Source of the DNA: Alcanivorax hongdengensis A-11-3
Lineage (GTDB): Bacteria > Pseudomonadota > Gammaproteobacteria > Pseudomonadales > Alcanivoracaceae
Length of the DNA stretch: 64,000 nucleotides
Direction: 5' to 3'
Assembly (NCBI RefSeq): GCF_000300995.1
Contig: NZ_AMRJ01000010.1
Location: forward strand, 44,172 to 108,171
Shown here: piece after piece, positions 17,784-26,949 of the stretch
How the letters are laid out: each line of letters starts with the position of its first letter
Position numbering within the stretch: the stretch's first letter is position 1
The notes under the pieces: model-generated
What the model was told of the DNA's origin: nothing
Database searches by the model: none
What the model saw: the letters and a program-made list of their open reading frames with translations, nothing else
Program-made: the position numbers and the translations under genes

Positions 17784-18593
17784 ATGGCTCAACAACTCAT
17801 CGGTTTCATCGGTGCCGGCAACATGGCGACCAGCCTGGCCGGCGGCATGGTGGCGAAAGGAATTCGCCCGGCCCGCATCTGGATGAGCGACCCCTCCCGG
17901 GATCGCCTGGACGAGGTGGCCCAGCTCCATCGTGTGCACGTGAGCAGCGACAACCGCGAGGTGGCCGGCCGCGTGGACGTGCTGGTGCTGGCGGTGAAAC
18001 CGCAGATGATGAAGGACGTGTGTGAAGGCCTGCGCGATATCATCGCCGACCGCCAGCCGCTGGTGATCTCCATCGCCGCCGGCGTGACCGTGGCCAACCT
18101 GCATGCCTGGCTGGGCGAAACCCCCACCGTGCGCTGCATGCCCAACACGCCGTCGCTGGTACAGGCCGGCGCCACCGGCCTGTACGCGGCGGACGGTGTC
18201 AGCGACGAACAGAAGGCCATGGCCAAGGAGATCCTCGGTTCCGTGGGCCTGACCTTCTGGTTTCAGGCGGAAAAGGAGCTGGATGCGGTGACCGCGGTGT
18301 CCGGTTCCGGCCCGGCCTATTTCTTCCTGCTGATGGAGTCGCTGATCGAGGCGGCCAAGGCCCAGGGGCTGGAGTATAACGCCGCTCGCCAGATGGTGCT
18401 GCAGACTGCCTGGGGCGCCGCCCAGCTGGCCATCACCAGTGAAGTGGGCCCGGATGTGCTGCGCCAGCAGGTCACCAGCCCGGGCGGCACCACCGCTGCC
18501 GCCCTGCAGGTGTTCGAAGAGGCGGGCTTCCGCGAACAGGTACAGGCCGCCGTGGCCGCCGCCCGCGAGCGTTCCGAAGAGCTGGCCGGTTAA
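17784..18593 (+). CDS. proC: Pyrroline-5-carboxylate reductase ProC
   Basis: Last step of proline synthesis: NAD(P)H-dependent reduction of pyrroline-5-carboxylate. The Rossmann motif FIGAGNMATSLAGG is at 7-20, and the C-terminal signature VTSPGGTTAAALQVFEE is intact. The 269-residue length is normal. It lies 39 bp after yggS and 144 bp before yggT. Confidence 0.96.
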   Translation: MAQQLIGFIGAGNMATSLAGGMVAKGIRPARIWMSDPSRDRLDEVAQLHRVHVSSDNREVAGRVDVLVLAVKPQMMKDVCEGLRDIIADRQPLVISIAAGVTVANLHAWLGETPTVRCMPNTPSLVQAGATGLYAADGVSDEQKAMAKEILGSVGLTFWFQAEKELDAVTAVSGSGPAYFFLLMESLIEAAKAQGLEYNAARQMVLQTAWGAAQLAITSEVGPDVLRQQVTSPGGTTAAALQVFEEAGFREQVQAAVAAARERSEELAG

Positions 18594-18737
18594 GCCGGGT
18601 TTTGCCGGTGCGCCGCTGGCGGCGCGATTTCAATATGGCGATCGCGCTGCCAGCAGGGCTCCCGCCTGCGGTGCCCCTTTGAAATTTCCGCCCCTTGCCC
18701 CAAACTCTGACCCCAGTTGTAACCAACGGAGTGATCC

Positions 18738-19286
18738 ATGAACCCGCAGGGTGCCCTGGTTTATCTGCTGGACTTCGTGTTCAGTGCCTACATCTTTATC
18801 GTTCTGACCCGTTTCGTGCTGCAGCTGGCCCGGGCGGATTTTTATAACCCCATCTCCCAGTTCGTGCTGAAGGCCACCAACCCGCTGCTCAAGCCGCTGC
18901 GGCGCATCATCCCCGGCTATGGCGGCCTGGATATCGCCTCGCTGGTGCTGGTGGTGGTGCTGATCATCGTCAAGGTGGTGGTGCTGAGCCTGCTGCTCAG
19001 TGGCGCGGTGCCGTCGCTGGCGGACCCGCGGCTGATTCTCTATACCCTGCGAGAACTGGCGGCCCTGATTCTCAACTATGTGTTCTGGGCGGTGCTGATC
19101 CGGGTGATTCTCAGCTGGGTGGCGCCGGACCCGTACAACCCGGTGGTGCGGGTGATCGTGCAGATCACCGAGCCGATCATGGCGCCGGTGCGCAAGCTGC
19201 TGCCCCCCATGGGCGGGTTTGACCTCAGCCCGCTGCTGGTGTTGCTGGGCATCCAGTTATTGCAGATATTGTTCAAGCTACACTGA
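18738..19286 (+). CDS. yggT: YggT family membrane protein
   Basis: The 182-residue inner-membrane protein has two YGGT repeats, each with paired helices and a conserved NP..PLLKPLRRIIP or EPIMAPVRKLLPP turn. The molecular role is unsure; the family has been linked to osmotic stress and cell envelope functions. It closes the yggS-proC-yggT group and is followed by a strong terminator. GGAGTGATCC precedes the ATG. Confidence 0.92.
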   Translation: MNPQGALVYLLDFVFSAYIFIVLTRFVLQLARADFYNPISQFVLKATNPLLKPLRRIIPGYGGLDIASLVLVVVLIIVKVVVLSLLLSGAVPSLADPRLILYTLRELAALILNYVFWAVLIRVILSWVAPDPYNPVVRVIVQITEPIMAPVRKLLPPMGGFDLSPLLVLLGIQLLQILFKLH

Positions 19287-19306
19287 CCGGGATCATGGAT
19301 CGGAAC

Positions 19307-19331
19307 AAAAGGCGCCTCTGGCGCCTTTTTT
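19307..19331 (+). terminator. Terminator after yggT
   Basis: AAAAGGCGCC (19307-19316), loop TCT, GGCGCCTTTT (19320-19329) with further T residues: a perfect stem with T-run. Confidence 0.9.
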
Positions 19332-19422
19332 ATTGGCGGCGAACGCGCTATGCAGTAAACAGAGTATCAATGCCGTCGTGCTGGCCGGTCCCCGGCCATC
19401 TGGCCGTAATGGATGAGGTGCC

Positions 19423-20868
19423 ATGAGGTTCAGTCTGGAAGGTCTGCGTGAACTGCACCGGCTGTCGTTAATGCCCACGGACGACTTTGCGCAGCTTTAC
19501 CAGGCCTACCTGGAGGTGGGCTGTCGCATGCTGGGGCTGTCGGTGGGTATTGTCAGCCGTATCCGCGACCAGGATTACCAGGTGCTGGCGGTGCAGCCCG
19601 CCGATGATGGCATCCGGGCCGGCGATCATTATGCGCTGGGCGACACCTACTGTTCGGCGGTGGTGAAAAAGCGCGGCAGCGTGGCACTGCACCATGTCGG
19701 TGAGCTGGAGCACATGCTCAACCATCCGGTGTATCTGGCCAAGCAGCTGGAGTCCTACATTGCCACGCCGATCTTTGTACAGGGGCGCATCTTCGGCACC
19801 CTGAACTTCAGCGATGTGACGCCCCGGGACGAGCCCTTCCGGGTGGATGAAATGGAGTTCCTCGAGCTGATGGCCCGTTCTCTGGGTCGCACGCTCGCCC
19901 TGGATCGGCTGGAGCGCCAGCGTCGCCAGGCCATCCGTCGTATGGAAGAGAGCGTGGCGCTGTTCGAGGGGGCATTCCGCCATGCCGCCATCGGCATGGC
20001 CATTGTCTCGCCGGACGGCAGCTGGCTGCGGGTCAACCCGGCTCTCTGCCGCATTCTGGGTTACGCCGAGGAGGCGCTGCTGGAGATCGACTTTCAGTCC
20101 ATCACCCACCCGGATGACCTGGAAACCGACCTGGAGCATGTGCAGGCCCTGCTGGATGGCAGCAAGAACAGCTACTGGATGAAAAAGCGCTATTTTCACC
20201 ATGATGGTCACGTGGTGTCGGTGGTGCTGGCGGTATCCATTGTTCGCAACGAGGATGGCTCGCCCCGCTATTTTCTGTCCCAGATCGAGGATATCAGCGC
20301 CCAGGCTTCCGCCGAGGAAACCCTGCGAGAGCAGAAGGCCCAGCTGGAAAAACTTAACCGCAAGCTGGCGGACATGGCCCGCACCGACCCGCTCACCGGC
20401 CTTTGCAATCGCATGGTATTGATGGACGCCCTGCGTCGGGAATACCAGCGCAGTCTGCGTTCCGGCGAAGCCCTGACGGTGGCGTTCATGGATGTGGACT
20501 ATTTCAAGCAGTACAACGATGACTTCGGCCACGCCGAGGGCGACCTGGCGCTCAAGGCGGTGGCCGCCGTGCTGCAGACGGCAAGCCGCGGCAGCGACTT
20601 GCTGACTCGCTACGGTGGCGAGGAGTTTGTCGCCCTGCTGCCGGGGGCGGGCATCAACCAGGCCCGGGCCGTGGCCGACCGGCTACGGGTGGCGGTGTCG
20701 CGTATCGGTGACCTGAAAAGGCCCATCACCCTCAGTGTCGGCGTGGCCACCCTGCTGCCGGCGGAGTCGCCCTCGCGCTCCCCGGAAACGTTGCTCAGGG
20801 CGGCGGACAAGGCCCTTTATGCCGCCAAGGAGGCGGGCAGAAACCGGGTGGAGGCTGTGGTGATCTAG
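19423..20868 (+). CDS. GAF-PAS-GGDEF diguanylate cyclase
   Basis: Probably makes cyclic di-GMP in response to a cytoplasmic signal. Order of domains: GAF (about 10-165), PAS (about 178-298, ending with the PAC-like FLSQIEDISAQ), short coiled linker (298-318), GGDEF (318-481). The active-site loop is GGEEF (398-402) and an RxxD product-inhibition site (RGSD, 389-392) sits five residues before it, so the enzyme should be active and feedback-inhibited. There are no membrane segments. It is monocistronic between the yggT terminator and the thioesterase gene. Confidence 0.92.
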   Translation: MRFSLEGLRELHRLSLMPTDDFAQLYQAYLEVGCRMLGLSVGIVSRIRDQDYQVLAVQPADDGIRAGDHYALGDTYCSAVVKKRGSVALHHVGELEHMLNHPVYLAKQLESYIATPIFVQGRIFGTLNFSDVTPRDEPFRVDEMEFLELMARSLGRTLALDRLERQRRQAIRRMEESVALFEGAFRHAAIGMAIVSPDGSWLRVNPALCRILGYAEEALLEIDFQSITHPDDLETDLEHVQALLDGSKNSYWMKKRYFHHDGHVVSVVLAVSIVRNEDGSPRYFLSQIEDISAQASAEETLREQKAQLEKLNRKLADMARTDPLTGLCNRMVLMDALRREYQRSLRSGEALTVAFMDVDYFKQYNDDFGHAEGDLALKAVAAVLQTASRGSDLLTRYGGEEFVALLPGAGINQARAVADRLRVAVSRIGDLKRPITLSVGVATLLPAESPSRSPETLLRAADKALYAAKEAGRNRVEAVVI

Positions 20869-20948
20869 CGACAGGATACGGTGGCAATTGTAAGTTCTAA
20901 AAAAGAACCTACAATGGAGGGCCGCTGATTCTGATACCGAGGTAAACC

Positions 20949-21386
20949 ATGAACCCCGCCACCCTGACCGGCCTGCAGATCATGCAGGCCTTTGCCGCCG
21001 GCAAGATTCCCCGCGCCCCCATTTCCGAAACCATCCCCATGGACCCGCACATCGTGGAAGAGGGCCGGGTAGTGTTTATCGCCACCGCCGACGAGCGCCA
21101 CACCAATCCCCTGGGCGGTGTGCATGGCGGCTTTGCTGCCACCGTGCTCGATTCGGTCACCGGCTGTGCCACCCACACCACCCTGGCCGCCGGCGAGAGC
21201 TACGGCACCACTGACCTGAACATCAAGATGTGCCGGCCGCTGCCCTTCAATACGCCGCTGAAAGCGGAAGGCAAGGTGATCAACCGGGGGCGTAGCCTGG
21301 TGATCTCGGAAGGGCGCATCGTCGATGACGACGGCAAGCTCTACGCTCACGCCACCTGTACCTGCATGGTGATCGCACCGCGCTAA
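20949..21386 (+). CDS. PaaI-like hotdog thioesterase
   Basis: The 145-residue single hotdog domain has the HGGFAATVLDSVTGCA helix that carries the catalytic acid in the PaaI/YbgC-like group, and ESYGTTDLNIKMCRPL on the following strand. Such enzymes hydrolyse acyl- or aryl-CoA esters. Substrate is not predictable; a hydrocarbon degrader would use it in acyl-CoA turnover. An 80-bp gap separates it from the cyclase gene. Confidence 0.85.
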   Translation: MNPATLTGLQIMQAFAAGKIPRAPISETIPMDPHIVEEGRVVFIATADERHTNPLGGVHGGFAATVLDSVTGCATHTTLAAGESYGTTDLNIKMCRPLPFNTPLKAEGKVINRGRSLVISEGRIVDDDGKLYAHATCTCMVIAPR

Positions 21387-21410
21387 CACCACCCTTCTGC
21401 CACTTGTGAT

Positions 21411-21440
21411 GGTGTACCCCCTGTTTATGGGGGGTACACC
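21411..21440. promoter_or_regulatory. C/G-tract palindrome upstream of lipoprotein 1 (site 1)
   Basis: Perfect 10-bp inverted repeat GGTGTACCCC and GGGGTACACC around CTGTTTATGG. The core is C5-TGTTTAT-G6. Its centre lies about 72 bp before the lipoprotein ATG at 21497. No T-run follows, so it is unlikely to be a terminator. Related sites are at 26811 and 27618, and it shares TGTTTATGGGG with the latter. It is a candidate operator for the nearby NarL-type regulator. Confidence 0.55.
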
Positions 21441-21496
21441 CATGGGGCGGCGGCCTAGGATTGTGACCTGGTACTCAAAACACTAGAGGGAAGGTC

Positions 21497-23434
21497 ATGA
21501 AGGCTAAGGGAGAAGGCCGCAGGGCAAAATGGTTGCCGAGCGCTGGCGTCATCGGATTCGGATTGCTGCTTGCCGCCTGCGGTGGAGATAGCAGCAGTGG
21601 CAGCCAGTCATCGTCACCCGGAGACAACAGTGGCACGCCGACGACGGACGCCACGCTGCAAGGGACCGCTGCCGTCGGCCAGGCGATTGCGAACGCCACG
21701 GTTACTGCGACCTGCAAGGATGGCTCCGGGTTCACCCTTTCGCCCGTTACCACCGATAACAACGGCAAATGGAGTGGCCAGATCGACAGCGATCAACTGC
21801 CCTGTGTACTTGAATTGAGTGGCGGCACGCCGGCGATTGATCTGACCAGTATGGCGTTTGCACCAGGCACCACCAATATCAGCCCGCTGACCCAGCTGGC
21901 CCTGGCCATGGCCGGTACCGATGCGAACCTGAACTGGAAAACCTCCGTTGCCAACTGGCCCACCAAGGCCCAGGTTGATTCTGCCGTTTCCGATTTTATC
22001 CAGGCGTTGAAAGAAAAAGGCTACGTGCCGGCATCCCTGAAGGGCGACCCGTTCGCCACCCCCTTTGACGCCAATGGCACCGGCTGGGATGCGGTGCTCG
22101 ATAGCATTCGGGAGCTGGTGGAAAACCCGTCAGGTTCCATTGATGGCTATGAAGAACTTGCCCAGCTGCTGGCTGAGGGCAATCTCGATAGCCTGCCGGA
22201 TTACGATACACAGGGTGACCCTGAACTTCCGGCCAACCTGGATGTGCTTACCGACTATGCGGGGACGTATACCGTGATGGGGTCGGGCAGCGGGGACCCG
22301 GGTTACTGTGGCAGTTGCGGTGTTGCCAATCGTGATCATAGTCGCGGTACCGTCATCATCACGGCCCAGGGGGATATCGATTTTGACGACGGCATCCTGC
22401 TTCCCGCTACGGATATTGTTGCCATCTATGATCGCAAAAATGTCGATACGGATCGACGCATAGCGGTCAACTTCGGCGAGTCCGATAGCGACGAAAGGGT
22501 TCGGTTGTACCTGAATGCTGACCTGGAAGTCATGGAAATCATTCACGATGACGGCCAGGGCACAACTACCCGTGCACGGATTCAGGAAGAGGCAGCGGAG
22601 CCCGCTGTTGAGGCCAGTGTCGATAGTGCCGATTTGGGTGGCAATTCCAGCCCGACACAAGCCGAGTTCCTCACCCTGATGACGGCAACCTGGCCGGTTG
22701 CCATTTATGAAACACCGTCATCCAGCCCGCAATGGTATGGCCAGGGCGCATTAACCATCAGTGGATCGACCACCAACTGGATGATGGAGCTTCAGGGCGC
22801 GGATGGCAGCACCATTTCCAGCGTGCATTCCAGTGGTGCCTTGCCCGGTACCGTGCTCACCCCCTTCTCTGAAACGGATTACGGCTTTGGCCCCATCTAC
22901 ATGCCGGGTCACCTTTTCATCAATCAGGGCACGGCGATTACGGAATTCCTGAACACCTATGCCGAATGGGACAGTGGCCTGATCGAGGGCAGTGCCGGCG
23001 GTAATGGTGAAGTGAAATTCCGCAACAGCATGGTGGCTTATGGCGCGGCAGTGCCGGACGTCTTTACGGATCTGGCAGGGACCTGGAGCGGAACGGCAAG
23101 CGTGGCATGCGGAGGTAACCCTTATGTGATTACCGATACGGTTACCAACACCATGACGATTACTGCACAGGGCCATTTTACCCTGCAAGGTCAAACCCAG
23201 TTATGTGGCGGGACCTTCCCCCAGGAAATGGAATGGGGCGGCAATGATGATTTCCTGATTCCGGGCCCCGAGGAAAGTGACGGTGCCTACCTGATGCATA
23301 TCGATGCGCAGGACTTTGCCAATGTCAGTGCCGGGAAAATACAGATCCGTTTCAACGATGACATGACGGTAAAAAGCTTGAGTGCCTGGGTCAACGGTGA
23401 GCTTTTCGAGATGAAAAACGCCACCCGGCAGTAA
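21497..23434 (+). CDS. Large lipoprotein 1 of the two-component locus, unknown function
   Basis: The 645-residue product has a lipoprotein signal peptide with lipobox LAAC (Cys28), then a Ser/Gly-rich linker. An Ig-like or carboxypeptidase-regulatory-like beta domain follows (about 53-130, GTAAVGQAIANATVTATCKD). Residues about 245-365 form a domain nearly identical in layout to one in the lipoprotein encoded at 27707 (shared stretches GSGSGDPGYCGSCG, DIVAIYDRK and VMEIIHDDGQGT). A C-terminal beta region (about 520-645) repeats the same Y/W-x-G-T plus ITAQG pattern. GAGGGAAGG precedes the start. No known family is recognised; surface exposure is inferred. Confidence 0.8.
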   Translation: MKAKGEGRRAKWLPSAGVIGFGLLLAACGGDSSSGSQSSSPGDNSGTPTTDATLQGTAAVGQAIANATVTATCKDGSGFTLSPVTTDNNGKWSGQIDSDQLPCVLELSGGTPAIDLTSMAFAPGTTNISPLTQLALAMAGTDANLNWKTSVANWPTKAQVDSAVSDFIQALKEKGYVPASLKGDPFATPFDANGTGWDAVLDSIRELVENPSGSIDGYEELAQLLAEGNLDSLPDYDTQGDPELPANLDVLTDYAGTYTVMGSGSGDPGYCGSCGVANRDHSRGTVIITAQGDIDFDDGILLPATDIVAIYDRKNVDTDRRIAVNFGESDSDERVRLYLNADLEVMEIIHDDGQGTTTRARIQEEAAEPAVEASVDSADLGGNSSPTQAEFLTLMTATWPVAIYETPSSSPQWYGQGALTISGSTTNWMMELQGADGSTISSVHSSGALPGTVLTPFSETDYGFGPIYMPGHLFINQGTAITEFLNTYAEWDSGLIEGSAGGNGEVKFRNSMVAYGAAVPDVFTDLAGTWSGTASVACGGNPYVITDTVTNTMTITAQGHFTLQGQTQLCGGTFPQEMEWGGNDDFLIPGPEESDGAYLMHIDAQDFANVSAGKIQIRFNDDMTVKSLSAWVNGELFEMKNATRQ

Positions 23435-23477
23435 GGTTTTACAGGGAATAAATTAACAACATTTTCAGGAAAATATT

Positions 23478-24614
23478 ATGAACATGACCTTATGGGGAAA
23501 GGCGCTGCCGGCAGTTACCTTGGTTGCCATGGTGTCGGGCTGCGCCACTTCCGGCGGTGACGCTCCCGAGTATGATGCAAAGGGCAGTGCCGCAAGTCAG
23601 GCGGACACCTTTATTGAATCCGAAAACGAAAAGTACATGGCCAATGTCGACAAGGTTGGTGTGCTGTCATGCAATGTCATGTTTGGTGTGAAGAGTGCGG
23701 CATCCGCATCCACCAGCGGCGGTTTTCGATCTGATGCTACCCGGGCGACAGGCACGACACGGCGCTCGGATGTCAAGGTAACGGTCACCTACACGGCTGA
23801 AGGGGTGACCGAGTCGCAAATGCAAAGCCTGGCCAACCGTGCCTGTGACAATGCGGAAAAGGCGCTGGCAAGCGCCGGTTTCCAGGTTACGCCCCATGCG
23901 GTTATCAAGGCGAATCCCCATTACCAGGCGATGCATGCTGGCGGAAGAGAAAGTCCCTTTGAGTATAAAGGCAGTGGAGACACCCGTTATCTGGTAATGG
24001 CCCGTGATGGCGAAACCATTTCCGATCCGCGTTACATCGGCGCCGCGGGCGGCTTCGCTCAGGCGTTCAAGTCCGTCGGCGGTGATGCGTCGTTGCAACA
24101 TGAAAGCCTGTTGATCAAGGATCTGGGTGTCACGGGGGTGAACATCAATATTCTGATTGATTTCGCTCAGCTGCAATCCGATGGCCATGGCAGCTTTGGC
24201 GGCTTTGCCAGCAAGAATTCCGCCAAGGTGGATGGCAAGGTGCAATTGGCGGCCACCGGCGACTTGCGCTTTCTGCCCATCGACAAGCAGAAATGCTGGA
24301 GTCAGTTCGGCAAGGAACAGTGCATGATCAAGACCAATCACCAGCCTGTGTTCAGCACCCGACAGGCGGTTGCCAGTTCCGGGACTTTTTACAGCAGCAT
24401 TGAGGACGTAACCACGACCACCGACAAGGCAACCTCCGGTATCACCAAGGCCATTGGTATGCTGAGTGCGTTTGGTGGTACCTCCAGCAGTGTTGCCCGT
24501 GATATTACCCGTTATCAGGTCAATCTGATCCCCGCCTCCTATGATCAGGAAACCCGAAAACTGTCTTCCGGGGTGGTTGCCATGGCGGCAGAAAAGGCCG
24601 CCGCTTCGCGCTGA
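23478..24614 (+). CDS. Lipoprotein of unknown function, second gene of the lipoprotein unit
   Basis: The 378-residue product has lipobox VSGC (Cys22). The mature protein looks periplasmic or outer-membrane bound. It has repeated Val/Thr strands such as VKVTVTYTAEGVT, and a pattern (ANRACDNAEKALASAGFQV, then LVMARDGE) that loosely recalls assembly-type lipoproteins that act on secreted partners. No family is firmly recognised. It begins 43 bp after lipoprotein 1, with no promoter-sized gap, so the two are likely co-transcribed. A strong terminator follows. Confidence 0.75.
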   Translation: MNMTLWGKALPAVTLVAMVSGCATSGGDAPEYDAKGSAASQADTFIESENEKYMANVDKVGVLSCNVMFGVKSAASASTSGGFRSDATRATGTTRRSDVKVTVTYTAEGVTESQMQSLANRACDNAEKALASAGFQVTPHAVIKANPHYQAMHAGGRESPFEYKGSGDTRYLVMARDGETISDPRYIGAAGGFAQAFKSVGGDASLQHESLLIKDLGVTGVNINILIDFAQLQSDGHGSFGGFASKNSAKVDGKVQLAATGDLRFLPIDKQKCWSQFGKEQCMIKTNHQPVFSTRQAVASSGTFYSSIEDVTTTTDKATSGITKAIGMLSAFGGTSSSVARDITRYQVNLIPASYDQETRKLSSGVVAMAAEKAAASR

Positions 24615-24632
24615 AGCAATAATCCTTGTAAC

Positions 24633-24661
24633 AAAAAGGGGCCGCAACGCGGCCCCTTTTT
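24633..24661. terminator. Bidirectional terminator between the lipoprotein unit and the histidine kinase gene
   Basis: AAAAAGGGGCCGC (24633-24645), AAC, GCGGCCCCTTTTT (24649-24661): a perfect 13-bp stem with A-run and T-run, serving both convergent genes. Confidence 0.9.
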
Positions 24662-24682
24662 GTTTTTCAACTCAACGCCTTT

Positions 24683-26779
24683 TCAGCTGAGACGGGATGC
24701 AAGAGGAATGCAGAGTATCAGCCGCCAACGATCACTATGGCTTTCATGGCGAAAGCTGCCGCCCAGCTTCCGCGCCCGGCTTGTCATGATGTCCATTCCT
24801 CTGCCTTTTTTCAGTGCCTGATCCACAGCAACGCCATCGTTTTCAATCGTCAGCTCCAGTGTCCCTGCCTGGCTATCCAGAGTGACAACCAATTCCGTGG
24901 TTGATGCGTGCTTGAGGGCATTGGTGACCGCTTCGCGAAGGATGCGCGTCAATTCGCTGAATTCACTGGCACTCAATACGGTGGCGCTGGTGCGTGTCTG
25001 CCACTGTAGTTTAGTGCCATGGTCATTGCAGCGTTGCTCGGTTTCTTCGTACCACTGCAGTACGGCAGCCTCCAGGGAGAGGGACTCTCCTTCCATGTCT
25101 TTCAGGAGGTCACGTAAATCCTGAATGGCCTCTCGTACCAGGGGCTTGGTGCCGTCTGTTGAACGATGCAGGAGCTGAAGCAGTTTGGCGCCCAGATCAT
25201 CATGCATGTCTCGCCGGATGCGAAGCCGTTCTTCCCTGGCGCCCAGGGCATGGGCTTCATGGGCCTGGTTGACCAGCTGATTCAGGGAAAGCACCAGGCC
25301 GGCGGTACGTATGTCATCGCGGTTGAATACACGCTCTCCCTGTTGGGCGTGATGCAGAGACCAGGTTCGGCGCGCCAGCGGATCCGGAATATTGAGGGTT
25401 TCTCCCCGGTCATGGATGCTGATACCGGTATCCGTCAAGGGCTGGCTTTCCATGGCGAGAGGTTGGAACACGGCTTGAAGGGCTTCCTCCATGCCGGACT
25501 CGGACTGTGTTTTGCGTTGCACCTCCAGCATGGCGGGCAGCGCCTGTGACAACCAGGCCTCCAGGCCCTGATGGTTGCTCAGGAAGAGTGTCTTCCAGAG
25601 ATGCTGGCGCAAGGGGAAATACAGCCAGCCAATCAGGGCAACGGACAGCGTCAGGGTTACCGGGCCGGAAAGACTGAGAATCATGGCCAGCACCAGGTCG
25701 GTGAGCATGATGAACAGCCCGCCCAATAGCCAGGACCATAATGAAAACCACCACTTTTCCAGGTTAAAAAGGCGATGCCGTACCACCCCCAGGGCCATGC
25801 CCAGATACATCAGCAGGAAGGTGGTGAACAGTATCCCCTGGGAGGCGGGTTCGGCGACCTGAAGCATGGCCGGCAAGATCATACCTCCGGCAAAGAATAC
25901 GGTGCCGGTGATGATGGAAATAACCACCCAACGCAAGGCTGAGCGGTGCTCCGGTTGCTGTCGGGTTTTTAGCCACTGCCAGACCGCGCCAAGCAGGCCG
26001 GCAAGAAAAATAGCCATGACCCAGGTATGAAAGCCTTCCACCGGGCTGGTGACCAGCTGCAATTGGTCTATGGCAATGGCGATGGCGAATGCCAGGTAAA
26101 ACCCGGCGGTGATCCAGACGGAAGGTGCCTTGCGCGGATAATTCCAGAGAAACGCGCCAAGTGAGGCGGAGAAAAGTAGAGCGCCAAAATGATTCAGCCC
26201 TGACAGCCAGACGAAAAGCGGCCCGGCCATGAAAAAATCACGGGTGCTGTAGATAGCCGCCGCCGAGGAAAAAAGCACATAACTCAAACCGGTAATGGCA
26301 AAGGAGTTTATCGCCACTTCCCGTTTTGCCGGCACCCAGACAAGCACGCAGATCACCATGCCGGCCAGGCCGCATAAAAGCTGCAGCCAGAACAGACCGG
26401 GTAAATGGGTTAGTGTACGAGCCTGGGGGCTGACGACATGGGGCTGCCCCCTGTCGTCGATAATGAAAAGGGCGTCATTGGCCAGCCATGTGGCCAGCTG
26501 CTGGTGAATATGGAAAAAGCGGTTCAGGTCGTCATAGGTGGCAAGCACATCCGGCTCTTCCAGTAACAGGAAGGTATCGGCAGGTAGTTGCGATGTGCCA
26601 TCGCTAAAGGCGGTGACAGTAATAGGCGGGCTTGCCGGTGGCTGCGCCAAAAGCTGGCTATCGCTTTGGGAAAATACCTTATTGCTGGCAGGGAGATTCA
26701 CCGCCATGCCGATAATCATAAAGCCATAAAGGGCCACCAGGGTAAGCCCGATAATAATTCTTGTCTTGAGTGACAGCAT
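24683..26779 (-). CDS. Membrane sensor histidine kinase (HisKA_3 / NarX-DesK type)
   Basis: The 698-residue product has an N-terminal helix (8-28), a periplasmic stretch of about 100 residues, then about eight hydrophobic helices (about 128-385) forming a multi-span sensor. A soluble linker (about 385-500) leads to the dimerisation helix EERLRIRRDMHDDLGAKL with phospho-acceptor His526, and a C-terminal ATPase domain with N-box EAVTNALKHAS and G-box GRGMDIMTSRARKLGG. GGGAAGAGG precedes the ATG. It is divergent from its likely partner, the response regulator gene at 26950. The ligand is unknown; the neighbours suggest a surface or envelope signal. Confidence 0.9.
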   Translation of the reverse strand: MLSLKTRIIIGLTLVALYGFMIIGMAVNLPASNKVFSQSDSQLLAQPPASPPITVTAFSDGTSQLPADTFLLLEEPDVLATYDDLNRFFHIHQQLATWLANDALFIIDDRGQPHVVSPQARTLTHLPGLFWLQLLCGLAGMVICVLVWVPAKREVAINSFAITGLSYVLFSSAAAIYSTRDFFMAGPLFVWLSGLNHFGALLFSASLGAFLWNYPRKAPSVWITAGFYLAFAIAIAIDQLQLVTSPVEGFHTWVMAIFLAGLLGAVWQWLKTRQQPEHRSALRWVVISIITGTVFFAGGMILPAMLQVAEPASQGILFTTFLLMYLGMALGVVRHRLFNLEKWWFSLWSWLLGGLFIMLTDLVLAMILSLSGPVTLTLSVALIGWLYFPLRQHLWKTLFLSNHQGLEAWLSQALPAMLEVQRKTQSESGMEEALQAVFQPLAMESQPLTDTGISIHDRGETLNIPDPLARRTWSLHHAQQGERVFNRDDIRTAGLVLSLNQLVNQAHEAHALGAREERLRIRRDMHDDLGAKLLQLLHRSTDGTKPLVREAIQDLRDLLKDMEGESLSLEAAVLQWYEETEQRCNDHGTKLQWQTRTSATVLSASEFSELTRILREAVTNALKHASTTELVVTLDSQAGTLELTIENDGVAVDQALKKGRGMDIMTSRARKLGGSFRHESHSDRWRLILCIPLASRLS

Positions 26780-26810
26780 GCCTCTTCCCTGTTTGCGAGG
26801 GCCTTAATCC

Positions 26811-26831
26811 AACCCCCTTTTTCGGGGGGTT
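26811..26831. promoter_or_regulatory. C/G-tract palindrome between kinase and regulator genes (site 2)
   Basis: AACCCCC (26811-26817), TTTTT plus C, GGGGGGTT (26824-26831). It lies about 42 bp upstream of the kinase start and 120 bp upstream of the regulator start, in the divergent promoter region. Same form as site 1 (C5-spacer-G6). It could allow the regulator to control its own two-component genes. Confidence 0.5.
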
Positions 26832-26949
26832 GATCCCCGGAAAATCACCGATAAGCTTCACAGAATAATCTGTTTTTATGACGTTCAAGAATATATGATT
26901 TCCGTTATTTATTTCACGATTTATATTCAGTGATTTCAGGAGCAATAGC

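Noticed and set aside
18594..18737. GC-rich inverted segments between proC and yggT
   Set aside because: Only short imperfect stems without a T-run were found, and the genes are usually co-transcribed. No separate element can be supported.
19468..20532. Long open frame on the minus strand opposite the GGDEF gene
   Set aside because: It is antisense to a protein with complete GAF, PAS and GGDEF motifs, has low-complexity His/Gln/Arg-rich content, and no ribosome site. It is a shadow of GC-rich codon use, like many other long antisense frames here.
21411..21440. Palindrome as a terminator of the thioesterase gene
   Set aside because: No T-run follows on either strand, and its similarity to sites 2 and 3 and its distance to the lipoprotein start favour an operator.
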